From assembly GCF_042646425.1 (NCBI RefSeq), contig NZ_JBHRTR010000027.1, positions 1 to 64,000 on the forward strand: DNA of 64,000 nt. Direction: 5' to 3'. The notes under the pieces were generated by a model. That model ran no database searches and was not told the origin of the DNA. It worked only from the letters and a program-made list of their open reading frames with translations. This DNA is from Marinibaculum pumilum (lineage in GTDB: Bacteria; Pseudomonadota; Alphaproteobacteria; Ferrovibrionales; Ferrovibrionaceae). Below, piece after piece: positions 11,101-17,423 of this stretch. The translations under genes were made by a program, and so were the position numbers. The stretch's first letter is position 1. Each line of letters starts with the position of its first letter.

Positions 11101-11350
11101 AGACCACCCGCATGACGGTGAAGGCATTGTCGTAGAAGCCGGCCCAGATGTGCAGGCCATGCTCCTCGATCCGCTGGCCGTATTCTGCATTGCGGCCGCT
11201 GGCGCACTTGCCGCCCAGCCGCCAGCCCAGCTGGTAGAGGGTGATCTCGTACTTCTCACCCTTCGGATCGATCTCTGACAAGGCGACGGCAGCGCACAAC
11301 GCCCCCACGCCACCGCCCAGAATCGCAATGCGTTCCTTGTCCGCAGCCAT
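8189..11350 (-). CDS. FAD-dependent oxidoreductase fused to an acetoacetate-decarboxylase-like domain
   Basis: About 1053 residues. The N-terminus has a Rossmann dinucleotide motif (IAILGGGVGALCAA) followed by LGWRLGGKCASGRN and EEHGLHIWAGFYDNAF. This is the pattern of the phytoene-desaturase/amine-oxidase flavoprotein superfamily. A second flavin motif, ENLFLAGDWTRVPEINAGCVE, lies near residue 680. From about residue 800 the sequence changes to an acetoacetate-decarboxylase-like fold, with AIGLVPAYLFVDNGWAT and GREVWGMPKYY near residue 860. The Lys in MPK corresponds by eye to the Schiff-base Lys of the decarboxylase; the adjacent Lys that tunes it is Tyr. The start is ambiguous: ATGs at 11350 and 11371 both have G-rich Shine-Dalgarno sequences. 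It lies 161 bp downstream of the monooxygenase gene on the same strand. Substrate is unknown. Confidence 0.8.
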   Translation of the reverse strand: MAADKERIAILGGGVGALCAAVALSEIDPKGEKYEITLYQLGWRLGGKCASGRNAEYGQRIEEHGLHIWAGFYDNAFTVMRVVCNALKLPLDQLFVRENLIFYAEEKKGAVPPVWEPWPFWFQPARDPDLFPGRDSLWAPPDPVMPSLAQLVQRTIGSVIFELESLWKDWPGDQQAETRALLARLPAAQRARLSAAPIPETGHHPLLELARRFGAGLESDVDAVRRTAEDDVSALLGGFQELLSPLADAERLLKGLESLPTDLRHVATIVNLGLCMVVGMIRHGCLRNGLEAIDDLEFRAFLAEQDKAAAHNEIVTALYEYIFAFKDGDHEQPAVSACSAVQGLIRLYFTYKGAFFFKGLRGMGDILCTPIYQLLKSRGVRFRFFHKVTELHPTADGSAIGTILIDQQAATVGDAEYRPLVPVQGFDCWPSTPEWAQLVNGEQFKAEGVDFEAAYGPVPQPPPVARLELKRGQDFDKVVLGISVGALAEICKPLVDRNAAWADMVANLATVRTKAYQLWMDRTVDDLCPDYCVPEDFKLPAPETVGPVVATCAPPFDTYCDMSQLLPAEEWPVPEPKSVAYYCAVMDETAPNNEALAADAVKTDAIGWMKGWLHNLWPEMGRGADFRWDLLHASADLKGADRFDAQYWRANIDPTERYVLSLPGTLRHRMEPGGSGFENLFLAGDWTRVPEINAGCVEVAAMSGLGAASALSGVPIPIVSLTPEPQPTNDYVDYAGWTSLAPAPATSRHTSFYSFAFPTGGTAGQDFLDRSFNKVAGYQRFRTMLDLTFLLIVQSRRTGAPTPPYNSEGTMDETDIGFWLPVGSYAPGGVLPQAIGLVPAYLFVDNGWATMTGREVWGMPKYYAEMVLPQGAGPAYGPFEVSALAIRDFAPDARAREHRVLSLTGTDIAPVQLVGRDSSPAASPMAPAELFRRLCGCAEPGQLQALEGAGMPSFLGGVGFGFTTFCLKQARAADSPTAACYQELLQGSLDLTRVHAAGLLPGSWTLELHALDSLPLIADLGLGTPTDGRLSLTTGIGLWAEMDFVTGVAHPMT

Positions 11351-11511
11351 GCCCATCCCCCCGAGACTCATGGACCCCCCAACCAGGGCGGGAGCGTAGC
11401 GGACGATCGTTGCGCGGGCCAATCAAACGGACCGGCCCCGGAAGATTTCAGGATCGCGACGTTGCACGATCGCGGGGAGGGAGCGGCGGCTTGTCCTGCC
11501 GCCGCCCGGCC

Positions 11512-13128
11512 TCAGCCCATCTGGATGTGCCGATAGCCCTCCGCCGCGGCACGCTCCAGCAGCTTGCGGTAGCGTGGCGAGCCGCCCCAATAGGCCTGGT
11601 AGCGGATCTTGCCCGCCTGGTGCCCGGGCACGTTGGAATTGTAGCCGGTGAACCAGCCCTTGCTGTTGCGCAGCAGCAGCCGTTCCTGCGCGCGGACCAC
11701 CTCCTCGCGCCATTCCAGCTCCGCCTCCGGCGCAACCTCCATGCGGGTGGCACCCTTCTCCAGCGCGTGCTTCAGCAGGGCGGTCGCCCAGTTCACGCCA
11801 TCCTCGATCGCGCGCGGATAGTTGGTGGAGCCGGAGACGCTCTGCGGCCCCGCCACCGTCAGCAGGTTCGGGAAGTCGTGGGTCATCAGCCCCAGATAGG
11901 TGACCGGTCCCTCCTTCCACTTCTCCTGCAGGGAAGCGCCGCCGACGCCGCGCACGTCGATCCGGTCGAAGGCGCCGGTGATGGTGTTGAAGCCGGTGGC
12001 GTAGACGATCAGGTCCAGGTCGTAATGGCCCCCGCGGGTCTGGATGCCGGTCGCGGTCACCTGCTCGATCGGCGTCTCCGATATGTCGACCAGATGCACA
12101 TTGTCGCGGTTATAGGCCTCGAAATAGTTGGTCTCCAGCGGCAGGCGCTGCATGCCGAAGCCATGGTCCTTCGGGATCAGCTTCTCCGCCACCGCCGGGT
12201 CCTTCACCCGCTGCCGGATGCGGTCGGCGACATAGTCCGACAGCTCCCTGTTGGCGGCCTCGTCGGTGAAGATCTCCAGGAAATTGCCGATCAGCAGGGC
12301 AAAGCCGGGGGTGTCGTAGAGCTCGTCCCAGAACGCCTTGCGCTCCTCGGGGCTCAGGGACCAGAAGCCGCGCCGGTCCGGCACATGCTCGAAGCCGCCG
12401 GGGGACTGCGCGCAGTTGGCGAAGATCTCGTCATAGCGGGCACGGATGCGGGCCATCTCCGCCTCGGAGATCGGCGCGTTGTTCAGCGGCGTGCTCCAGT
12501 TCGGCCGGCGCTGGAAGACGAACAGCTCGCCGACCTTGTCGGCGATCTCAGCGATGATCTGGATCGCGGTGGCGCCGGTGCCGATGATGCCGACCCGCTT
12601 GCCGGCAAGCGGCACCGGCTCCTTCGGCCACCAGTAGGTATGGAAGGACTGTCCCTGGAAATCGTCCATGCCGGGGATCTTCGGCATGGTCGGCACCGAC
12701 AGCACGCCGATGCCGGTGATGACGAAGCGGGCGGTCCAGGTGGTGCCGTCCTCCAGGTTCAGGTGCCAGCGCCGCGCCGCCTCGTCCCAGGTCATCGCGA
12801 CAACCCGGGCGTTGAATCGCATGTGCCGGCGCAGGTCGAACTTCTCCGCCACGTAGTTCAGGTATTTCAGGTTCTCCGGCTGCGGCGAGAAGCGCTCCTT
12901 CCAGTGCCATTCGTCCAGCAGCTCGCGGGAGAAGGAATAGCCGTAGGTGTAGCTCTCGGAATCGAAACGCGCGCCCGGATAGCGGTTGCGGTACCAGGTC
13001 CCGCCCAGATCCTCGTCGCCCTCCAGCACGACCGCGTCGACACCCAGGTCGGTGAGGCACTTGATCTGGTAGATGCCCGCCACGCCGGCGCCCACCACGA
13101 TCACTTCATAGTCTCGCTTCTCGCTCAT
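11512..13128 (-). CDS. Flavin-containing (Baeyer-Villiger-type) monooxygenase
   Basis: A 538-residue class B flavoprotein monooxygenase. It has the FAD motif GAGVAGIYQIKCL near the start, GGTWYRNRYPGARFDSES, the Baeyer-Villiger fingerprint FQGQSFHTYWWP at about residues 157-168, the NADPH motif GIIGTGATAIQ, and the DLIVYATGF segment. Such enzymes use NADPH and O2 to convert ketones, including cyclic and steroidal ones, to esters or lactones. The start is taken at MSEKRDYEV (13128); 19 extra in-frame codons upstream lack family similarity. It precedes the FAD/decarboxylase-like fusion gene and is divergent from phaC. The promoter region holds a 17-bp tandem repeat. Confidence 0.92.
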   Translation of the reverse strand: MSEKRDYEVIVVGAGVAGIYQIKCLTDLGVDAVVLEGDEDLGGTWYRNRYPGARFDSESYTYGYSFSRELLDEWHWKERFSPQPENLKYLNYVAEKFDLRRHMRFNARVVAMTWDEAARRWHLNLEDGTTWTARFVITGIGVLSVPTMPKIPGMDDFQGQSFHTYWWPKEPVPLAGKRVGIIGTGATAIQIIAEIADKVGELFVFQRRPNWSTPLNNAPISEAEMARIRARYDEIFANCAQSPGGFEHVPDRRGFWSLSPEERKAFWDELYDTPGFALLIGNFLEIFTDEAANRELSDYVADRIRQRVKDPAVAEKLIPKDHGFGMQRLPLETNYFEAYNRDNVHLVDISETPIEQVTATGIQTRGGHYDLDLIVYATGFNTITGAFDRIDVRGVGGASLQEKWKEGPVTYLGLMTHDFPNLLTVAGPQSVSGSTNYPRAIEDGVNWATALLKHALEKGATRMEVAPEAELEWREEVVRAQERLLLRNSKGWFTGYNSNVPGHQAGKIRYQAYWGGSPRYRKLLERAAAEGYRHIQMG

Positions 13129-13160
13129 CCCGGTCCGTACCGTTTCCTGCCCTTTGCGTA

Positions 13161-13194
13161 TCCCGCAACTATAGCCATCCCGCAACTATAGACT
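13161..13194. repeat. 17-bp tandem repeat upstream of the monooxygenase gene
   Basis: TCCCGCAACTATAG occurs at 13161-13174 and again at 13178-13191, a period of 17 bp. On the minus strand each copy contains TATAGT, so one copy could overlap a -10 element. It begins 33 bp upstream of the monooxygenase start codon and may be an operator. Function is inferred from position only. Confidence 0.55.
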
Positions 13195-13250
13195 GCGGCC
13201 ATCCCATCCCGGGTACCCGACCGGCCCGCCCGCGTCAAAGCCCCGCAGCC

Positions 13251-13275
13251 TGTCCCGGGCTGTCCCGGGCTGTCC
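13251..13275. repeat. 10-bp tandem repeat (2.5 copies)
   Basis: TGTCCCGGGC is repeated twice and followed by TGTCC, in the divergent region between the monooxygenase and phaC. It may be simple slippage; no function is assigned. Confidence 0.5.
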
Positions 13276-13299
13276 GCAGCCGGCACGGCACGTGACAGC

Positions 13300-13322
13300 C
13301 CGGTGACAAAGTGCGTCACCGG
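13300..13322. promoter_or_regulatory. Inverted repeat (8-7-8), candidate operator upstream of phaC
   Basis: CCGGTGAC and GTCACCGG form perfect 8-base arms around a 7-base spacer, 110 bp before the phaC start. The symmetry and location suit a dimeric regulator. No regulator gene lies next to it. Confidence 0.5.
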
Positions 13323-13432
13323 CCCGCATGGCACCGCCGCAGGTCGATCGCCATCTTGCCCCGGTGAAGCAGGAGGGTCGCGGACAGGCCGTACGCGCCC
13401 GCCACCACCGGACCCCGCCCAAGGACCCCGTC

Positions 13433-15382
13433 ATGCCGGACCAACCCGTCACGCCAGCCGCTCCCGTCGCCCAGCCGCTGGCCAGCAGGCCGCAGGCCGG
13501 GGGCCTGCCGGCGCCGATCCACCACGGCCTGTCCCGCAGTGCCGCGGTTCAGCCGGACGACGGGCCGGAGCCGGATTCCTATTCCGCGACGGCCATGCCG
13601 GAGATCGTCGACCGCTCGCTGCATGCCGCGGTGGCACGGATGACCGCCGGCCTGTCGCCGACGGCGATGATGGCGGCCTGGCAGGACTGGGCCATCCATC
13701 TGGCCGCGGCCCCCGGCAAGCGGCTGCAACTGGTGGAGAAGGCGAACCGCAAGGCGCTGCGGATGGCGGGCCATATGGCGCGCTGCATGACGCCGTCCCT
13801 GTCGGGCGGGACTGAGGGGGCGGCGGCGCGGCCGGCGCCCTGTATCGAGCCGCTGCCGCAGGACCGCCGCTTCAGCGCACCGGCCTGGCGGGACATGCCG
13901 TTCAGCCTGTACTACCAGAGCTTCCTGCTGACGCAGCAATGGTGGCACAACGCCACCACCGGCGTGCCCGGGGTGACCCGCCAGCACGAACGCGCGGTCA
14001 CCTTCGCCGCGCGCCAGCTGCTCGACATCTTCTCCCCCTCCAACTACTTCCTGACCAATCCGGAGGTGCTGGCCCGCACCCGCGACCAGGGCGGCATGAA
14101 CCTGCTGCGCGGCAGCCAGAACATGATCGAGGACTGGGAGCGCGCCGTCGCCGGCCGCCGCCCGGTGGGCGCCGAGGCCTATCAGCCCGGCGGCAACCTG
14201 GCCGTCACCCCGGGCAAGGTGGTCTACCGCAACCGGCTGATCGAGCTGATCCAGTACGCGCCGGCCCCCGGGACCGGGCCGGGTGCGGAGACAGTGCGGC
14301 CGGAGCCGGTGCTGATCGTGCCGGCCTGGATCATGAAGTACTACATCCTGGACCTGTCGCCGGAGAATTCGCTGATCCGCCACCTGGTCGCCCAGGGCCA
14401 TACCGTGTTCGCCATCTCGTGGAAGAATCCGGGGCCGGAGGACCGCGACCTGAGCCTGGACGATTATCGCCGTCTCGGCGTGATGGCGGCGCTGGAGGCG
14501 ATCGGCACGATCCTGCCGGGCCGGAAGAGCCAGGCGGTCGGCTATTGCCTGGGCGGCACCCTGCTGACCATCGCCGCCGCCGCCATGGCGCGCGACGGCG
14601 ACCACCGGCTGGCCACCGTCACCCTGTTCGCGGCGCAGTCCGACTTCACCGAGGCGGGGGAGCTGCAGCTGTTCCTGGACGAAAGCCAGCTGTCCTTCCT
14701 GGAGGACATGATGTGGGAGCAGGGCTTCCTGGACACCCGCCAGATGTCCGGCGCATTCCAGCTGCTGCGCTCCAACGACCTGATCTGGTCGCGGGTCGTG
14801 CACGACTACATGATGGGCGAGCGGGCACCGATGTCGGACCTGATGGCCTGGAACGCCGACCTGACCCGCATGCCCTACCGCATGCATTCGGAATATCTGC
14901 GGCGGCTGTTCCTGAACAACGACCTGGCGGAGGGGCGCCTCCCCGCCGGCGACCGGCCGGTCGCTGTCGGCGACATCCGGGTGCCGGTGTTCGCCGTCGG
15001 CACCGAATGGGATCATGTCGCGCCCTGGCGATCGGCCTTTAAGATCCACCTGCTGACCGATACCGAGATCACCTTCGTGCTGACCAGCGGCGGCCACAAT
15101 GCCGGCATCGTCTCGCCGCCGCCGGCGCCGGGCGCGGAGCCGGCCACGGCACGGCATCGCCGGCACTACCGGATCGCCGTCACCCCGGCGGATGACGGCT
15201 ACCTGCCGCCGGACGACTGGCTGCGCGACGCGGAGCTGCGCGACGGCTCCTGGTGGCCTTCCTGGTTCGCCTGGCTGGCGGCGCATTCGGGCAGCCCCGT
15301 CGCCGCCCCGGCGATGGGTGCGCCGGAGGCCGGCTACCCGCCGCTCTGCGACGCGCCGGGAACCTACATCCGCCAGGCCTGA
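13433..15382 (+). CDS. phaC: Class I poly(R)-hydroxyalkanoate synthase
   Basis: A 649-residue PHA synthase that polymerises hydroxyacyl-CoA into storage polyester granules. The N-terminal domain has the family pattern WWHNATTGVPGVTRQHE and FSPSNYFLTNPEVL. The alpha/beta hydrolase core has the cysteine lipase-box variant GYCLGG with the nucleophile at about Cys372, Asp527 in GTEWDHVAPW, and His555 in GGHNAGIV, so the triad is complete. The ATG at 13433 has AAGGA 7 nt upstream; 35 codons of open frame before it are not family-like. No PhaR, PhaB, phasin or depolymerase gene is next to it. It is divergent from the monooxygenase gene. Confidence 0.95.
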   Translation: MPDQPVTPAAPVAQPLASRPQAGGLPAPIHHGLSRSAAVQPDDGPEPDSYSATAMPEIVDRSLHAAVARMTAGLSPTAMMAAWQDWAIHLAAAPGKRLQLVEKANRKALRMAGHMARCMTPSLSGGTEGAAARPAPCIEPLPQDRRFSAPAWRDMPFSLYYQSFLLTQQWWHNATTGVPGVTRQHERAVTFAARQLLDIFSPSNYFLTNPEVLARTRDQGGMNLLRGSQNMIEDWERAVAGRRPVGAEAYQPGGNLAVTPGKVVYRNRLIELIQYAPAPGTGPGAETVRPEPVLIVPAWIMKYYILDLSPENSLIRHLVAQGHTVFAISWKNPGPEDRDLSLDDYRRLGVMAALEAIGTILPGRKSQAVGYCLGGTLLTIAAAAMARDGDHRLATVTLFAAQSDFTEAGELQLFLDESQLSFLEDMMWEQGFLDTRQMSGAFQLLRSNDLIWSRVVHDYMMGERAPMSDLMAWNADLTRMPYRMHSEYLRRLFLNNDLAEGRLPAGDRPVAVGDIRVPVFAVGTEWDHVAPWRSAFKIHLLTDTEITFVLTSGGHNAGIVSPPPAPGAEPATARHRRHYRIAVTPADDGYLPPDDWLRDAELRDGSWWPSWFAWLAAHSGSPVAAPAMGAPEAGYPPLCDAPGTYIRQA

Positions 15383-15652
15383 AGGCGACGGCGTCAGGCC
15401 CTGCACGAGCCGGATCGCCTGGCGCGGATCCGAGCCGGCCGCCGCCAGGCGGGCGGCATGCCGGCCGGGATCGCAATATCCACCGCCTGTCGTCATCCGG
15501 CCGTCCCATTCCGATTTCAGGCCTCGATCGTGCCACGGCCGGCCGATCTGCCTGCCCATCGCAGGATGCGGGACGCGCCGCGACGAACCGATGCGCATCT
15601 TCCCGCCAGCGCGCCGGCGGACCGGCGCGACAGGCCTGAAAGGAGAGCTGCC

Positions 15653-16423
15653 ATGACCATGCTCGCGGGGAAGTCCGCCATCATCACCGGCGCCAGTGCC
15701 GGTATCGGCCGGGAGGCGGCGCTGCTGTTCGCGCAGGAGGGCGCGCGCCTCGTCCTCACCGCCCGCCGGCGCGCCGAACTCGAGCAACTCGCGGCACAGA
15801 TCGCTGCGGCCGGCGGCACCGCCGTCGCGCTGCCCGGCGACATTCGCGACGACGCCCATGCCGCCGCCCTGGTGGCGGCGGCGGAGGCCCGGCATGGCGG
15901 GCTGGACATCGCCTTCAACAACGCCGGCGTCGTCGGCCGGACGGCGCCGGCGGCGGACCTGGAGCCCGCCGACTGGCAGGAGGTGCTGGAGGTCAACCTG
16001 ACCGCCGCCTTCCTCGCCGCCCGTCACCAGGCGCCGGCGCTGCAGCGCCGCGGCGGCGGCAGCCTGATCTTCACCGGCAGCTTCGTCGGCCATACCGCCG
16101 GCCTGCCCGGCATGGCCGCCTATGCCGCCGCGAAGGCGGGGCTGGTCGGCCTGGTACAGTGCCTGGCGGCCGAGCTGGGCCCGGCCGGGGTCCGGGTCAA
16201 TGCGCTGCTGCCCGGCGGCACGGATACCGCAATGAACGTGGCGCGCGCGCCCGGCGCGGGACCGGAGGTGCTGGCCTTCGTACAGAACCTGCATGCGCTG
16301 AAGCGGCTCGCCGAACCGCAGGAGATCGCCCGGGCCGCCCTGTTCCTGGCCTCCGACCTTGCCAGCTTCGTCACCGGATCGGCGATGCTGGCCGATGGCG
16401 GCGCCTCCATCTGCCGCGGATGA
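15653..16423 (+). CDS. Short-chain dehydrogenase/reductase (classical SDR)
   Basis: A 256-residue classical SDR with cofactor motif TGASAGIG at about residues 12-19, NNAG near 90, catalytic Ser143 in FTGSFVG, and Tyr157-x3-Lys161 in AAYAAAKAG. The C-terminus has the usual FLASDLASFVTGSAMLADGG. The TARRR segment after the second strand suggests NADP(H) preference. The ATG at 15653 has AGGAGAG 6-7 nt upstream and fits the family length; the open frame extends upstream without similarity. The 270 bp between phaC and this gene show no other coding sign. Substrate is unknown. Confidence 0.93.
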   Translation: MTMLAGKSAIITGASAGIGREAALLFAQEGARLVLTARRRAELEQLAAQIAAAGGTAVALPGDIRDDAHAAALVAAAEARHGGLDIAFNNAGVVGRTAPAADLEPADWQEVLEVNLTAAFLAARHQAPALQRRGGGSLIFTGSFVGHTAGLPGMAAYAAAKAGLVGLVQCLAAELGPAGVRVNALLPGGTDTAMNVARAPGAGPEVLAFVQNLHALKRLAEPQEIARAALFLASDLASFVTGSAMLADGGASICRG

Positions 16424-16464
16424 AGACTTTCCGGGCCGGCTGTGATCGGCTACAGCCTGCCGCC

Positions 16465-17382
16465 ATGACCGGCCCGGCCCGCATCGCGCTCCGCCAGCCC
16501 GGGCCGCTTCTGGCGACCGGGATCGTGCTGCTCTGCGCGATCGGTTTCGGCCTGACCCCGTTCTTCGCGCGGGGCCTGGCCGAGGCCGGCCTGTCATCCG
16601 GCGCCATCGCGTTCTATCGCTATGCCTTTTCGCTGGCGGTGCTGGCGCCCTTCCTGCCGGTGGCGCGCGGCAAGCGGCGGGAAGGGCTGGTCGCGCTGGG
16701 CGCCGGGGCCGCGATGGGCCTGGGCTGGATCGGCTATCTGGAGGCGGTCAAGGTCGCCCCGGTCGCCGCCGCCGGCACCATCTACATGTCCTATCCGCTG
16801 TTCGCGATCCTGCTGGCCTGGCCCCTGGCCGGCCAGCGGCCCGGCGGGCGCGCCCTGGCGGCCGGGCTGCTGGTGCTGGCCGGGGCGGCGCTGGCGCTCT
16901 CTCCGCCCGGGCTGGACGCGGCGCAGGTCAGGGCGCTGCTGCTCTCGCTCTCCGCGCCGCTGACCTTCGGTCTGGGCATCGTCGTGCTCTGTACCCGCCT
17001 GCCCAACCTCGCGGTGCTGGAGAAGATGTCCGCGCTGCTGGCGGGCTCGGTGCTGGCCCTGGCGCCGCTGCTGGCGACCCAGCCGGTCGCCGCGGTACTG
17101 CCGGCCGATGCCGGTACCTGGCTGCTGGTCGCCGGGGTGGCGGGGCTGACCGCCTTCCTGCCGCAGCTGCTCTATACCTATGCCGCGCCGCTGGTCGGAC
17201 CGGCGCGCGCCGCCGCGGCCGGCAGCCTGGAACTGCCGACCATGCTGGCGATCGGCTGGCTGCAGTTCGGCGAACCCATCGGCCCGCTCCAGATCGCCGC
17301 CACCCTCCTCCTGGTCCTGGCCATCCTGCTGGCGCCGGCGATCGCGTTGCAGGGCGGAAGCGGCGGGGCACCGCCGGGCTGA
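16465..17382 (+). CDS. EamA/DMT-family transporter
   Basis: A 305-residue, very hydrophobic inner-membrane protein with about ten membrane segments in two similar halves, typical of the drug/metabolite transporter EamA family. Recognisable parts are the opening segment GIVLLCAIGFGLTPFFARGL and IAFYRYAFSLAVLAPFL. APVAAAGTIYMSYPLFAILLA closes the first half, and LELPTMLAIGWLQFGEPIGP closes the second. The start at 16465 lies 41 bp after the SDR stop codon and places the first membrane segment near the N-terminus; the frame also runs back into the SDR gene, where it is a shadow. The transported metabolite cannot be inferred. Confidence 0.88.
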   Translation: MTGPARIALRQPGPLLATGIVLLCAIGFGLTPFFARGLAEAGLSSGAIAFYRYAFSLAVLAPFLPVARGKRREGLVALGAGAAMGLGWIGYLEAVKVAPVAAAGTIYMSYPLFAILLAWPLAGQRPGGRALAAGLLVLAGAALALSPPGLDAAQVRALLLSLSAPLTFGLGIVVLCTRLPNLAVLEKMSALLAGSVLALAPLLATQPVAAVLPADAGTWLLVAGVAGLTAFLPQLLYTYAAPLVGPARAAAAGSLELPTMLAIGWLQFGEPIGPLQIAATLLLVLAILLAPAIALQGGSGGAPPG

Positions 17383-17423
17383 TCGCCGGCCCTGTCGCCA
17401 TCGGTGCGGATCCCGCCGGACGC

